Positions 1 to 9,232 of a stretch of DNA of 64,000 nucleotides are shown here, in pieces; positions within the stretch are counted from its first letter, which is position 1, and each line of letters starts with the position of its first letter. Origin of the DNA: Pseudomonas fluorescens. GTDB lineage: Bacteria > Pseudomonadota > Gammaproteobacteria > Pseudomonadales > Pseudomonadaceae. The position numbers and the translations under genes were made by a program. The notes under the pieces are model-generated. The model had not been told where the DNA came from, did no database searches, and saw nothing but the letters and a program-made list of their open reading frames with translations. The stretch is from positions 186,001 through 250,000 of the forward strand of contig NZ_CABVHU010000010.1 of assembly GCF_902497855.1 (NCBI RefSeq), written 5' to 3'.

Positions 1-10
1 ATCGCGCGAT

Positions 11-60
11 GACCCCTATTGCTGTGGCAAGCTCCCTCGCCACAATGCCAGTGCCAGCGC
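11..60. repeat. REP-like inverted repeat after aruG
   Basis: The arms TGTGGC and GCCACA flank AAGCTCCCTC just past the aruG stop. This resembles the Pseudomonas REP family built on GGGAGCTTGC. Its position directly behind aruG argues that the usual next gene, aruD, does not follow immediately. Confidence 0.5.
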
Positions 61-64
61 GTGA

Positions 65-1098
65 TCACGCCGCCACTGCTTGCGGTTGTCGATCGAGCAG
101 CGGCACGGCGCGCACCGAGTTGCCGGGTTGCAGTTGCAGGCGTTTGGCGGTAAGGCGGTCGACGATCAGGCTGTCGCCCACCCGCCGCGCGCGCGCGCTG
201 GTGATGCGGCAGTTTTCCAGGCGGCGGTTGTGGATCAGCCATACCGGTGCTTCGTCGTCCGGCGTTCCGATGGCCAGCACCAGTGGCTGGCTGTCGCGCA
301 CGGTGCGGATTGTCGAAATCGGCGCCTCGATGACCGGGCCGGCGTCGAAAATGTCGATATAGCCCTTATGGGCAAAGCCTTCGGCGGTGAGAACTTTCAA
401 CGCCGACTCGGTATTCGGATGGGCTTTGCCGATCACCGCCCGGGCCTGTTCGGTCAGCAGGCAGGTGTAGAGCGGCTGGCGTGGCATCAGCTCGGCGATG
501 AATGATTTGTTGCCAGCCCGGACAAGTGATCGGCATGGCTGAAATCCATCTTGAAAAAATGCCGGCCCAGACTGTCCCAGAACGGCGAGCTCCCTTGTTC
601 GTCGGCGCGGCCACGCAGTTCGGCGATCAGTTTGTCGCCAAACAGGTGCGCAAACTCGGCAACGAACAACAGGCGCCCCAATGACAGCAGTCGACCATTG
701 TTGCCCTGGCGTTGATCGGTTCGCAGGAACAAAGAGCAGATTTCCGATTGCCCGGTCATTTCATTGTTCAGGAACAAGGTCGGGATCTGCCGCTGGATCC
801 CCAGGTCCGGCGATGAACTGACCGTGAGCCCGACCCGGTAGTTGTACCAGGGCTCACGCAGGCCGACGGCCCCCGTCAGGGCGCTGACCCCCACCACTTG
901 TTGATCGTCATCTTCGAGCACGAACAGGTAATCGGCATCGGCGCGCTCGACCTGCTCGGCGAAGGTGCGTTGGGCCCAGCGCACCCGGTGGGCCAGGCGT
1001 TCCTCACTGGCCGGCAGGGTGGTGAACCCGGGGCCGGCCTGCCGCGCGAGCGCGAGCAAGGCAGGCAGGTCGGTGACGCTGACCGGACGGACAATCAT
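65..1098 (-). pseudogene. aruG: arginine N-succinyltransferase beta subunit, frameshifted
   Basis: AruG acts with AruF in the first step of the arginine succinyltransferase pathway, transferring succinyl from succinyl-CoA to arginine. The upstream reading frame (487-1098) covers about 190 codons of AstA/AruG sequence and then runs into SGLATNHSSPS and a stop. The family sequence resumes in another frame at MPRQPLYTCLLTEQARAVIG (65-487). Restoring one G in CTGGCAACAAATC, near positions 509-516, gives the expected SGLGNKSFIAELMPRQP. The total of 1,034 bp is one base short of a full-length gene of about 344 codons. So this is a one-base deletion, either a real inactivation or a sequencing error. 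It lies 61 bp downstream of aruF in the same direction. Confidence 0.85.
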
Positions 1099-1159
1099 GA
1101 TGCAGTTCCTTCTTCACGCCTGTTCGGACGCTGTCGTCGGGCACGGGGCCGGAGGCTGC

Positions 1160-2176
1160 TCACAGGGCGATCAGCCGGATCGGGCTGCCTTGCGTCACCT
1201 TCAGCGCCGCGCACATCCGGGCATCCAGGGTCACCGGTTGTCCCGGTCTATAGTCCAGGTCGGCGACGATGGCACGATAGTCCTTGAGTGAATCGTTGCT
1301 CACCAGATAGCTGCCACGGGCATCGATGGCCAAGCCCGAATGCGCGACACCGGCCTGGGTCTGCGCAATCGAGCGAATGTTCGAGGTGCGCGCATACAGC
1401 GTCGGGCCGCCGTCGAACAGGTCGATGTAATTGTTGGTCTCGAATCCTTCCCGCTGGAGGATATCGAAGGCGTCCTGCCCATCGGGGTGGATGCGGCCGA
1501 TGCAATCCTGGGCGGCCTGGGGCAGCATCGGCACATAGATCGGGTATTGCGGCATCAGTTCGGCGAGGAAGGTCCGGCTCTCCAGGCCGCAGAGTCGCTC
1601 GGCCTCGGCGTAGGGCAAGTCGAAGAAATGCTTGCCCAGGGCATCCCAGAATGGCGACCCGCCTTCATCGTCGCTGAAGCCGACGATCTCGGTGATCACC
1701 GTGTCGGCAAAGCGCCGCGAATGAGCGGCAATGAACAACAGCCGTGCCCGTGACAGCAACTCGGAGGCCGGCGTGCGCACCAGCGCTGCATCGATATGAA
1801 AGCCCCGAAGCAAGGTGTGGCCGCTGAGGTCGTGGCATAACGACAGCGCGGGTACGCCGTGCTCGATGTTCAGCTCCCGCGAGGCGCTGGTGAAGTGCCG
1901 GTTGCGCAGGCTGTAGAAGGGTTCGTTGAAGCCTGCGGTGGCGAGGATTTCCGAACAGCCCGCCAAACGTCGGGTCGAGGGGTCCTCCAGGACGAAGAAG
2001 TAATTCTCCGGGCCATTGCCCTGAACGTCGTTTTCGAATGAGGCGCCAGAATCGACAATCCTCCGGCGCAAGCGTTCGGTGTCGTCCGGCAAGGACGTGA
2101 CGCCCACCAGGCTTTCACGGGCAAGTCGCTGCAATTCGGGCAGATCGGTTAACTCGACTGGGCGTAAGACCAGCAT
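1160..2176 (-). CDS. aruF: arginine N-succinyltransferase alpha subunit
   Basis: This is the 338-residue AstA/AruF family subunit that pairs with AruG to succinylate arginine or ornithine in the cytoplasm. Family motifs run through its length, including GFNEPFYSLRN, the LSLCHDLSG region, SPFWDALGKHFFDL, FLAELMPQYPIYV and NYIDLFDGGPTLYART. It is followed by aruG, but neither aruC upstream nor aruD downstream is visible. The pair is therefore separate from a complete aruCFGDBE operon and may be a second, diverged copy. That last point is inference, because the rest of the genome is not visible. Confidence 0.9.
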   Translation of the reverse strand: MLVLRPVELTDLPELQRLARESLVGVTSLPDDTERLRRRIVDSGASFENDVQGNGPENYFFVLEDPSTRRLAGCSEILATAGFNEPFYSLRNRHFTSASRELNIEHGVPALSLCHDLSGHTLLRGFHIDAALVRTPASELLSRARLLFIAAHSRRFADTVITEIVGFSDDEGGSPFWDALGKHFFDLPYAEAERLCGLESRTFLAELMPQYPIYVPMLPQAAQDCIGRIHPDGQDAFDILQREGFETNNYIDLFDGGPTLYARTSNIRSIAQTQAGVAHSGLAIDARGSYLVSNDSLKDYRAIVADLDYRPGQPVTLDARMCAALKVTQGSPIRLIAL

Positions 2177-2744
2177 GGATGCACTCCTGTATCAATGGGT
2201 TCGGCGGTCGGCACCGGACCTGACTATCACTGTCGGTTTCCACGCATTGAATGGGCGATCGTCTGCATGACTGTCAGACGTCACACTTGTTTTTATCGGA
2301 CGTTAGTGGGTGAGGCAGCACCGTGCCGGCGACCGGTTTTTGTTGAAATAACCGTTGAGCTTGCAACTGAGCGCAGGGGGAACCGAGGCGTCATTGTGGT
2401 CGTTGCGAGAGGGCATCCGGGCTCCTGCTGGATGGGTGGTCGGTTTCAATTGCTGATCCGAGAAAACAGTATTTATTTATCGCCTGTCCCATGTCTAGTT
2501 AATTTTTCATGGTGTTTCCAGGCCTGGAAAATGGGGGAAATGCCCGTATGCCGGGGGCTACGGCGATCTCGACTGATCTTGTAGGCCATCGCCTATAAAG
2601 CTATCGGAGATTGCCGATTTTCAAGTCGGGACACGCTGTGCAATAGGCTGAAACGAAACGCCCCCGTTTGCGCAACTTGCGGCACAATTACCCGGATATT
2701 GACGGTGTGACGCCGTTTTCTTCTTTTAAACAGAGTGATCAATC
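2177..2744. other. intergenic region between aruF and the cobF pair
   Basis: About 570 bp without a convincing gene. It must hold the divergent promoters for aruF (leftward) and the phosphatase-cobF pair (rightward). It is mixed in composition with AT-rich patches, for example near 2465-2520. I looked for a cobalamin riboswitch ahead of cobF and did not recognise one. Confidence 0.5.
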
Positions 2745-3317
2745 GTGCAGTCGACCCGTTTGACGCTGATGTGCCACGCTAGAACCGTCGCACAGAAATT
2801 TGGGCGTTTTCCTACAGATGAGCCATTGGAGATGGCCGGGCAATCGGCGATGGATTCCCGGCGCGCCCGGTTCAAGGGCACGCCGCGCCTGCTCTGTGGC
2901 CCCGAACTGAGGGCCCGGCAAACCGCCGGGCTGTTCGGCAGCGACGTAGAGGTGGTGCCGGCGCTGAGGGATTGCGATTTCGGGCGTTGGAAAGGTGGGC
3001 GGATCGACGATTTGCATAAATCCGAACCGGACATGCTCCAGGCCTGGCTCGACGACCCTGATTCGGCGCCCCATGGCGGCGAGTCGGTGGTGCAACTCGG
3101 CGCGCGGGTGGCCGCCTGGCTGACGACGCTGGAAGCGACGCCGGGGCACATCGTCGCCATCACCCATCCGTTTGTCATTCGCGCCGCACTCACTCAAGCG
3201 CTGCAAGCCGCGGCGTTCAATCTGATCGATGTCGAGCCACTGTCGGCCATCGAGCTACGGTTCAATGGTTGCTGGCGCTTGCGTTTGATCGGCACTGACC
3301 TCGAGGAAATACAGTGA
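2745..3317 (+). CDS. histidine phosphatase superfamily protein next to cobF
   Basis: A 190-residue protein of the phosphoglycerate-mutase-like (histidine phosphatase) superfamily. The N-terminal catalytic motif, normally LxRHGxT, reads LMCHART, so the phospho-accepting His is kept while the preceding Arg and following Gly are changed. The conserved second half (CDFGRWKG, HGGESV, ITHPFVIRAAL with the second His) is present. It starts at GTG with only a weak ribosome site. Its stop overlaps the cobF start, so the two are translationally coupled. The context suggests a role in cobalamin biosynthesis or salvage (CobC-like), but the altered motif makes activity uncertain. Confidence 0.75.
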   Translation: MQSTRLTLMCHARTVAQKFGRFPTDEPLEMAGQSAMDSRRARFKGTPRLLCGPELRARQTAGLFGSDVEVVPALRDCDFGRWKGGRIDDLHKSEPDMLQAWLDDPDSAPHGGESVVQLGARVAAWLTTLEATPGHIVAITHPFVIRAALTQALQAAAFNLIDVEPLSAIELRFNGCWRLRLIGTDLEEIQ

Positions 3318-4072
3318 TGAAAAAACTTCTGGTCATCGGCATCGGTGCCGGCAACCCCGACTACATCACGATGCAAGCGGTGAAAGCGCTGAACCAGGTC
3401 GACGTGTTTTTCCTCATGGACAAGGGCCAGAGCAAAGACAAACTGATCGACCTGCGCCGGGAGATCTGCGATCGCTACATCACGGATCCCACGTATCGCT
3501 TCGTCGAAGCCCACAGCCCGGAGCGGGAGCGGGGTGATGTGGACTACAAGACCAGCGTGGAAGACCTGAACCTGGCCAAGCAAATGACCTTTGAACGGTT
3601 GATCGATGAGGAAATGTCCGACGGCCAGTGCGCCGGTTTTCTGGTATGGGGCGACCCGGCGTTGTACGACAGCACCATTCGGATCCTGCAGGCGATTCTG
3701 GCCTCGGGGCGCTGCGTGTTCGAGTTCGAAGTGATCCCCGGCATCACCAGCGTCCAGGCGCTGGCGGCTCGGCACAAAGTGCCGTTGAATCGCATCGGCC
3801 GCTCGATTGAAATCACCACCGGTCGACGCCTGGCGGCAGGGCAGGTGAGCGATGCCGACAGCCTGGTGGTGATGCTCGATGCAGAGGATTCCTACCATCA
3901 GGTGGCGGACCAGGAGACGCAGATTTACTGGGGGGCCTACCTGGGGACGCCGGATGAGATACTCATCAGCGGCAAGCTCGAGGCGGTGGCGGATGAGATC
4001 GAGCGGGTGCGCAAGGCGGCGCGGCTGGCCAATGGGTGGATCATGGATACTTATTTGTTGCGTAAGCCTTGA
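3317..4072 (+). CDS. cobF: precorrin-6A synthase (deacetylating)
   Basis: CobF carries out the C1 methylation and deacetylation of precorrin-5 to precorrin-6A in aerobic cobalamin biosynthesis, using S-adenosylmethionine. The tetrapyrrole methylase fold is evident from the N-terminal LLVIGIGAGNPDYITMQAVKAL motif, the central FLVWGDPALYDSTIRIL motif and VIPGITSVQALAARH. The length (about 251 residues) is normal. A GTG lies three bases upstream, but the ATG at 3317 overlaps the preceding TGA, which is the usual coupled arrangement. No other cob gene lies nearby. Confidence 0.92.
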   Translation: MKKLLVIGIGAGNPDYITMQAVKALNQVDVFFLMDKGQSKDKLIDLRREICDRYITDPTYRFVEAHSPERERGDVDYKTSVEDLNLAKQMTFERLIDEEMSDGQCAGFLVWGDPALYDSTIRILQAILASGRCVFEFEVIPGITSVQALAARHKVPLNRIGRSIEITTGRRLAAGQVSDADSLVVMLDAEDSYHQVADQETQIYWGAYLGTPDEILISGKLEAVADEIERVRKAARLANGWIMDTYLLRKP

Positions 4073-4263
4073 GGCCTTGGCGCGGGCTTCAAGTATCTCT
4101 AAACCGGTTATCACTTTTATATCAGTATTTGTCGCTTAAAGATAATTTGCCCTGGGGAAGCCTATCTAGACTGCCGGCCACTTCGGTGGCTCTCCAACCG
4201 CAATCAGCACCCGAGAGCCAATCGAAAGCTGCCAATAAAAGCCTCCGCACACAGGAGTTATAA
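4073..4263. promoter_or_regulatory. leader of the amino acid binding protein gene
   Basis: The gap holds an AT-rich promoter-like stretch near 4105-4150 and a small hairpin, GCCAC-TTCG-GTGGC, near 4179-4193, about 70 bp before the next start. An AGGAG ribosome site precedes the ATG at 4264. The hairpin could end cobF transcription or act in the leader; it has no T tract. Confidence 0.4.
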
Positions 4264-5043
4264 ATGAAGAAGCTAGTGATGTTCGGTGCCCTGGCACTGT
4301 CGATGTTGTCCCTGACCGCCATGGCCGATAACGCCAAGCCGATCCGCATCGGTATCGAAGCCGGGTACCCGCCATTCTCGATGAAAACCCCCGATGGCAA
4401 ACTCACCGGTTTCGACGTGGACATCGGCGATGCGCTGTGCGAACAGATGAAAGTGAAATGCACCTGGGTCGAGCAAGAGTTCGATGGCCTGATCCCGGCG
4501 TTGAAGGTGAAAAAAATCGACGCCATCCTGTCGTCGATGACCATCACCGACGACCGTAAGAAGAACGTCGATTTCACCATCAAGTACTATCACACCCCGG
4601 CGCGCTTCGTGATGAAGCAAGGCACCGACGTCAAGGACCCGCTGACCGAACTCAAGGGCAAAAAGGTCGGTGTGCTGCGTGCCAGTACCCATGACCGCTT
4701 CGCCACCGAAGTCCTGCAACCGGCCGGCATTATCCTGGTGCGCTACGGCTCCCAACAGGAAGCCAACCTGGACATGGTATCCGGTCGCCTCGACGCGATG
4801 CTGGCCGATTCGGTCAACCTCGACGACGGTTTCCTGAAAACCGATGCGGGCAAGGGCTTCGCTTTTGTCGGCCCGACCTACGAAGACGCCAGGTACTTCG
4901 GCGGCGGCGCCGGTATCGCCGTGCGCAAGGGTGACAAAGAGCTGGCAGACAAATTCAACACCGCCATCAGCGAAATCCGCGCCAACGGCAAGTACAAGCA
5001 AGTGCAGGACAAGTACTTCGATTTCGACGTTTACGGCCATTGA
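4264..5043 (+). CDS. periplasmic basic amino acid binding protein (ABC transporter)
   Basis: A 259-residue family 3 solute-binding protein of the lysine/arginine/ornithine (ArgT, HisJ, AotJ) type. A Sec signal peptide of about 21 residues ends in LTAMA. The mature protein shows IRIGIEAGYPPFS, LTGFDVDIGDALCEQM, DGLIPALKVKKIDAILSSMTIT and the C-terminal KYKQVQDKYFDFDVYG of this family. It would deliver a basic amino acid to an inner-membrane ABC complex. No permease or ATPase gene is adjacent, so it is an orphan binding protein here. The substrate is inferred from the family only. Confidence 0.9.
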   Translation: MKKLVMFGALALSMLSLTAMADNAKPIRIGIEAGYPPFSMKTPDGKLTGFDVDIGDALCEQMKVKCTWVEQEFDGLIPALKVKKIDAILSSMTITDDRKKNVDFTIKYYHTPARFVMKQGTDVKDPLTELKGKKVGVLRASTHDRFATEVLQPAGIILVRYGSQQEANLDMVSGRLDAMLADSVNLDDGFLKTDAGKGFAFVGPTYEDARYFGGGAGIAVRKGDKELADKFNTAISEIRANGKYKQVQDKYFDFDVYGH

Positions 5044-5182
5044 TCAGACCGTTCAAAAGACTGGCAATCGTTGACGCGGTTGCCATAGTCCAACCGTTGA
5101 AGTGAGATCCCTGTGGAGCGAGACCGGCTTGCCGGCGAAGACGGTACTACAGCACCAGACTTCACAGACGAACCTGGGCCCT

Positions 5183-5276
5183 TGTAGGAGCTGGCTTGCC
5201 AGCGAAGGCGGCGGATCAGTCAACATCATCTTTGAATGTGAAATCGCCTTCGCTGGCAAGCCAGCTCCTACAGGGG
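5183..5276. repeat. REPIN (paired REP) plus flanking single REPs
   Basis: Two inverted copies of GTAGGAGCTGGCTTGCCAGCGAAGGCGG are separated by a short spacer. Diverged single copies (GCGAGACCGGCTTGCCGGCGA and GCGAGACCGGCTTGCCGCCGA) lie at about 5116 and 5324. The 400 bp from 5044 to 5443 holds nothing else recognisable apart from the promoter of the next gene. Confidence 0.9.
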
Positions 5277-5443
5277 ATTTGCGGCGCACACAAAGCTCAT
5301 GTACGACAGCGATCAGAAAATGTAGCGAGACCGGCTTGCCGCCGAAGATGGCCCAGACAGCGCTGCCGATCCCCGGGCCATCATCGACATCCTGTTTCAC
5401 AGTGTTAGGCTCTACCCGAATCCTGCACCTGTGAAGGAAGGTT

Positions 5444-6160
5444 ATGTTGAAGTTTTTTGCTCTGCTGACGCTGCTGGTGTCTGCCGCCGTCCACGCTCAA
5501 CCCCCGCTGCAAACCGATATGCCGCTCAAGTACCTGGAGCAGATCCACGCCGAATCCCGCGATCAACCCTTGGTGATTTTCCTCCACGGCTACGGCAGTA
5601 ACGAACAGGACCTGTTCGACATCAAGGACGCGTTGCCCGCGCGATACAACTACCTGTCGGTGCGGGCACCGATGGTGATGGAGGAGGGTAGTTACAAGTG
5701 GTTTCGCGAAAAAGGCACCGGTGCCTATAACGGCGAAACCGATGATCTGAAGTCCAGTACGCAGGTACTGCAGGATTTTGTCGCACAGGCCGCGAAGAAA
5801 TATCACACTCAACCGGACAAGGTATTCCTGGTGGGTTTCAGTCAGGGTGCGATCATGTCCTACGAAATGGCGCTGCGTCAGCCCGAGGCAGTGGGCGGAA
5901 TCGCGGCGTTGAGCGGGCGGATTCTGCCGGTGCTCAAGTCCGAGCTCAAACCGGATGAAAAACGCCGGTCGCTGGCGATTTTCATCGGTCATGGCACGGC
6001 GGACAAACGCCTTCCATACAACGATGGCACTGACGCTGACAGACTGTTGCAGAGCCTGTCACTCAAGCCTGAGTTCCATGCCTACCCGGGTGTTGGTCAT
6101 AGCATCAGCGCTATCGAAATGCAGGATTTGAGCGCCTGGTTGCAGCGTCTCAATCCCTGA
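5444..6160 (+). CDS. secreted alpha/beta-hydrolase esterase
   Basis: A 238-residue alpha/beta-hydrolase of the phospholipase/carboxylesterase group. A signal peptide of about 18 residues ends in AVHA. The oxyanion region reads FLHGYGSNEQDLF. The nucleophile elbow GFSQG puts the catalytic Ser at residue 133. The acid is probably Asp187 in HGTADKRLP and the base His219 in YPGVGHSIS. It probably hydrolyses small acyl or phospholipid esters in the periplasm or outside the cell; the natural substrate cannot be read. It is a single gene with an AAGGAAGG ribosome site just before the ATG. Confidence 0.88.
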   Translation: MLKFFALLTLLVSAAVHAQPPLQTDMPLKYLEQIHAESRDQPLVIFLHGYGSNEQDLFDIKDALPARYNYLSVRAPMVMEEGSYKWFREKGTGAYNGETDDLKSSTQVLQDFVAQAAKKYHTQPDKVFLVGFSQGAIMSYEMALRQPEAVGGIAALSGRILPVLKSELKPDEKRRSLAIFIGHGTADKRLPYNDGTDADRLLQSLSLKPEFHAYPGVGHSISAIEMQDLSAWLQRLNP

Positions 6161-6163
6161 TGG

Positions 6164-6751
6164 CTACTTGCCGGTGACGATCTGTTTGACCAGCGCCTCG
6201 TGGCCGGCATTGTCGCTGAGGCGGGAAATCACCTGAACGATCGCCATGCGCTTGCTGGACGCGGCCATCAGCGTGGTGTCGAGGGTTTTGCCGCCGCCCT
6301 GGGTGGCGGTGCTGTCGATCTGCCGCAGCCCCAGGCCCGTGCCTTTCTGGGTCAGGCTTTTTTCGCTGAGTTTGGTGAAGTCCGGCAGCGCGGCGGCTTG
6401 CTCGGTGGCGAAGTTGGACACTGCGGAGTCGAGGAACTGGCCGTCGTTGTCCTTGACGTTTACGCCGCCGGGAATGGTGTTTTCAGCGGCGATCACTACG
6501 GTTTTGGTGGTCTGGTTGGTGTACATGGTACCCGTCGCCCCGGCGGTGCCGGTCGCCGCGTCACCGGCGGGCAATGGGGTGGCGATAAAGCCCTTGGGCA
6601 AGGTGAACGTGAACTTGCCGCCCAGCATCGACACCTTCTGTGCCGGCGCCTTGTCGCTAGGGGTCGCCTTGGCGGCCTGTGCATTCAACGCGGCGAGACT
6701 GGCGACCGCCATCAGCAACAGGACAACGGTTTTTTTACTCAACAATGACAT
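6164..6751 (-). CDS. DcrB-like exported protein
   Basis: About 195 residues from an ATG at 6751, preceded by GGAG; the open frame extends 45 codons further upstream without a good ribosome site. A Sec signal peptide ends near LNAQA. The mature part has a beta-rich pattern (KFTFTLPKGFIATPLP, TKTVVIAAENTIPG, KRMAIVQVISRL) like the DcrB/DUF1795 family of periplasmic proteins. No catalytic motif is visible. It is convergent with the esterase gene, the stops being 3 bp apart. The family call is moderate and the function unknown. Confidence 0.7.
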   Translation of the reverse strand: MSLLSKKTVVLLLMAVASLAALNAQAAKATPSDKAPAQKVSMLGGKFTFTLPKGFIATPLPAGDAATGTAGATGTMYTNQTTKTVVIAAENTIPGGVNVKDNDGQFLDSAVSNFATEQAAALPDFTKLSEKSLTQKGTGLGLRQIDSTATQGGGKTLDTTLMAASSKRMAIVQVISRLSDNAGHEALVKQIVTGK

Positions 6752-6918
6752 TCGCAATCTCCAGGGATGATCGGCCGATGATCCCACAGAGTCCGGTGCA
6801 CTCACACTGTGCCGTGCGTGGCCGGGGATGGATTGCGACAACTGGTTCAGCCGCGGTCCTGTCTGTTCCTTCAGCTTTTCGGGCAAGCTACCTACTTGGC
6901 CGGCACCCGTGGTACGGC

Positions 6919-7749
6919 TTAGCGCCTTGCCGGCCCCCCAACCTCAGGCACGGGGTTCGCCGGCTTTGCCAGCAGGCGCCTGGTGACTCCGAGCATGGCC
7001 ACCGACACCGCGACACCCAGGCCGAAACCGCTCAGGCCCATGCTGGGCAAGGTCAAGGCGAGGACCAGGCAGAACGCGGCAAACGAATACATCCCGGTCG
7101 CGGTTGCCCGCAGCAAGGCTGCAGTAAAAGCCGGTCCACGTGTTTGCTGGGAGAACACCGCCATCACGCTGCCCAGGACCGGGAACACCGCGAGCAGGCC
7201 GCTCCAGCGCTCGCCGACAGTGCTGGCCAATAGCGTGACGGCCAGGGTCAGCAGGGCACCGGCCGTCATGCGCAACAGTAATTTATCGGACTTCGGAGCC
7301 GGGCCTGCAAGGACGGGCTGCACCTTGGGAAACAACCAGGGCGCGGCCAGCAATGCGATCGCGGCAGCGGTCACCGAGAACGTCAACGACGGCGGGATCA
7401 AGGACAGCACCACGGCCGCGCAGGCCCAGACCGACAGCGAAATGACCAGCGTCCACGGCCATCCCGTCCGTTGTGCGACCTGGGCATAGGTCACGCAGAA
7501 GGCAATCATGGCGAACATCGCGGACAGCGCAGCGGTCGCCGATTGAGCGGCAAACACCTGGCCTTGCTCGATGGCGAGGAAAAACAGAATCGGCCCGACC
7601 ACCACCGGCAACCCCGACAGCCAACCGGCGACGCTAGGTCCCCAGCGTTTGCCCGCGAGGGAAATCAGCAAGAGAAATCCGGGAATTACCAGCAGTTTGA
7701 GCAGCAGCACGCACGCATCTCCGACCTGAGGGAGAAGTAACGTTAGCAT
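6919..7749 (-). CDS. polytopic inner-membrane protein of unknown function
   Basis: A 276-residue protein with about eight or nine hydrophobic helices. Two related segments, SGLPVVVGPILFFLAIEQG near residue 45 and AVFPVLGSVMAVFSQQTRG near residue 188, sit at equivalent points of the two halves. Each is followed by a run of small residues, suggesting an internal duplication as in many transporters. No known transporter signature was recognised. It has its own promoter region containing the palindrome TTGTATACAA. Confidence 0.8.
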   Translation of the reverse strand: MLTLLLPQVGDACVLLLKLLVIPGFLLLISLAGKRWGPSVAGWLSGLPVVVGPILFFLAIEQGQVFAAQSATAALSAMFAMIAFCVTYAQVAQRTGWPWTLVISLSVWACAAVVLSLIPPSLTFSVTAAAIALLAAPWLFPKVQPVLAGPAPKSDKLLLRMTAGALLTLAVTLLASTVGERWSGLLAVFPVLGSVMAVFSQQTRGPAFTAALLRATATGMYSFAAFCLVLALTLPSMGLSGFGLGVAVSVAMLGVTRRLLAKPANPVPEVGGPARR

Positions 7750-7784
7750 CGTCGAGGAAGGATTGCTTTATATATGGGGTAATA

Positions 7785-7794
7785 TTGTATACAA
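7785..7794. promoter_or_regulatory. TTGTATACAA palindrome
   Basis: A perfect 10-bp palindrome about 36 bp upstream of the membrane protein start, in an AT-rich promoter-like stretch. Its form fits operators of GntR-family regulators. No GntR gene is adjacent, so the assignment is only a suggestion. Confidence 0.35.
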
Positions 7795-7831
7795 AGTTGG
7801 ATATGCAAGGGCCGTGATCTCGCCACGGATC

Positions 7832-7926
7832 CCTGTAGGAGCTGGCTTGCCAGCGAATGCGGTGGATCAGCTGCATTGATGTTGCCTGACACTCCGCCTT
7901 CGCTGGCAAGCCAGCTCCTACAGGGG
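7832..7926. repeat. REPIN
   Basis: Two inverted REP copies (GTAGGAGCTGGCTTGCCAGCGAA and its complement) about 40 bp apart, between the membrane protein promoter and the end of the thiolase gene. Confidence 0.9.
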
Positions 7927-8039
7927 TGCGGGTTGACAGCCCGGTAAATGGGGGAGACCCGGTGCGACATAAGTCGCACCGGGGGTGTTGCCAGGCTGCG
8001 ACGGTTCTTCGTGGGCCCCCGCGCAGTCTGTTGAACGCT

Positions 8040-9221
8040 TTACGCCCGCTCGATCGCCAGTGCCACGCCCTGGCCACCACCGATGCACAGGGTGGCGAGG
8101 CCTTTCTTGGCGTCACGCTTGATCATTTCATGCAGCAAGGTCACCAGCACCCGGCAACCCGAGGCACCGATCGGGTGACCCAGGGCGATGGCGCCGCCGT
8201 TGACGTTGACCTTGTCCAGGTCCCATTCCAGGTCCTTGGCCACTGCCAGGGATTGCGCGGCGAAGGCTTCGTTGGCCTCAACCAACTCAAGCTGATCGAT
8301 CGACCAGCCGGCCTTGTCCAGGCAGCGGCGAGTGGCCGAGACCGGGCCGATGCCCATGATGGCCGGGTCGACGCCCGCGTTGGCGTAGGCGGCAATTTTC
8401 GCCAGCACTGGCAAACCCAGGGCCTTGGCTTTTTCCGCGCTCATCAGGATCACGGCAGCGGCCCCGTCGTTCAGGGACGAAGCGTTGCCGGCCGTCACCG
8501 AACCGTCCTTCTTGAAGGCGGCCTTGAGCTTGCCCAGGGCTTCGGCGGTGGTGCCGGCCCGTGGCTGTTCATCAGTGGCGAACGACAGCGGATCACCCTT
8601 GCGCTGGGGAATCAGGATCGGCGTGATCTCATCGGCAAAACGCCCGGCTTCGATGGCGGCCGTGGCTTTCTGCTGGGAGGCGGCGGCGAAAGCATCCTGT
8701 TGCTCGCGGGTCAGGCTGTATTTTTGCGCCAGGTTCTCGGCGGTGATGCCCATGTGGTAATCGTTGAACGCATCCCACAGGCCGTCGCTGATCATGGTGT
8801 CGACGATTTGCGCGTTGCCCATGCGCAGGCCGGTGCGCGCACCGGGCATGACGTAGTTGGACAGGCTCATGTTTTCCTGGCCGCCGGCAATGATCACCTC
8901 GGCATCGCCGCAGCGAATGGCCTGGGTGGCCAGGTGCAGGGCCTTGAGGCCCGAGCCGCAGACCTTGTTCAAGGTCATCGCCGGCACGGTAAACGGCAGG
9001 CCGGCCTTGATCGCGGATTGGCGCGCAGGGTTCTGCCCGGCGCCGGCGGTCAATACCTGGCCCATGATCACTTCATCGACTTCGGTAACGTCCAGGCCGG
9101 TTTGCGCCAGCAACTGACGGATCACCGCAGCGCCCAGGTCAACGGCGGACACAGTGGCCAGCGAACCCTGGAAACTGCCGATGGCAGTACGGGTGGCGGC
9201 GACAATGACGACTTCTTGCAT
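8040..9221 (-). CDS. atoB: acetyl-CoA acetyltransferase (thiolase)
   Basis: A 393-residue degradative thiolase that cleaves acetoacetyl-CoA with CoA into two acetyl-CoA. The active-site Cys lies in TLNKVCGSGLKALH near residue 88. NEAFAAQ, GGAIALGHPIGASG and the C-terminal CIGGGQG carry the other catalytic residues. The ATG at 9221 is preceded by GAGGAA, so the frame extending to 9236 only adds the ribosome site. It is the last gene of a three-gene operon with the two CoA-transferase subunits and should complete degradation of their product. Confidence 0.95.
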   Translation of the reverse strand: MQEVVIVAATRTAIGSFQGSLATVSAVDLGAAVIRQLLAQTGLDVTEVDEVIMGQVLTAGAGQNPARQSAIKAGLPFTVPAMTLNKVCGSGLKALHLATQAIRCGDAEVIIAGGQENMSLSNYVMPGARTGLRMGNAQIVDTMISDGLWDAFNDYHMGITAENLAQKYSLTREQQDAFAAASQQKATAAIEAGRFADEITPILIPQRKGDPLSFATDEQPRAGTTAEALGKLKAAFKKDGSVTAGNASSLNDGAAAVILMSAEKAKALGLPVLAKIAAYANAGVDPAIMGIGPVSATRRCLDKAGWSIDQLELVEANEAFAAQSLAVAKDLEWDLDKVNVNGGAIALGHPIGASGCRVLVTLLHEMIKRDAKKGLATLCIGGGQGVALAIERA

Positions 9222-9232
9222 GGAAGGATTCC

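Noticed and set aside
2177..2744. A cobalamin riboswitch upstream of the phosphatase-cobF pair
   Set aside because: I could not find the conserved B12-box or a matching fold by eye; absence is not certain without a covariance search.
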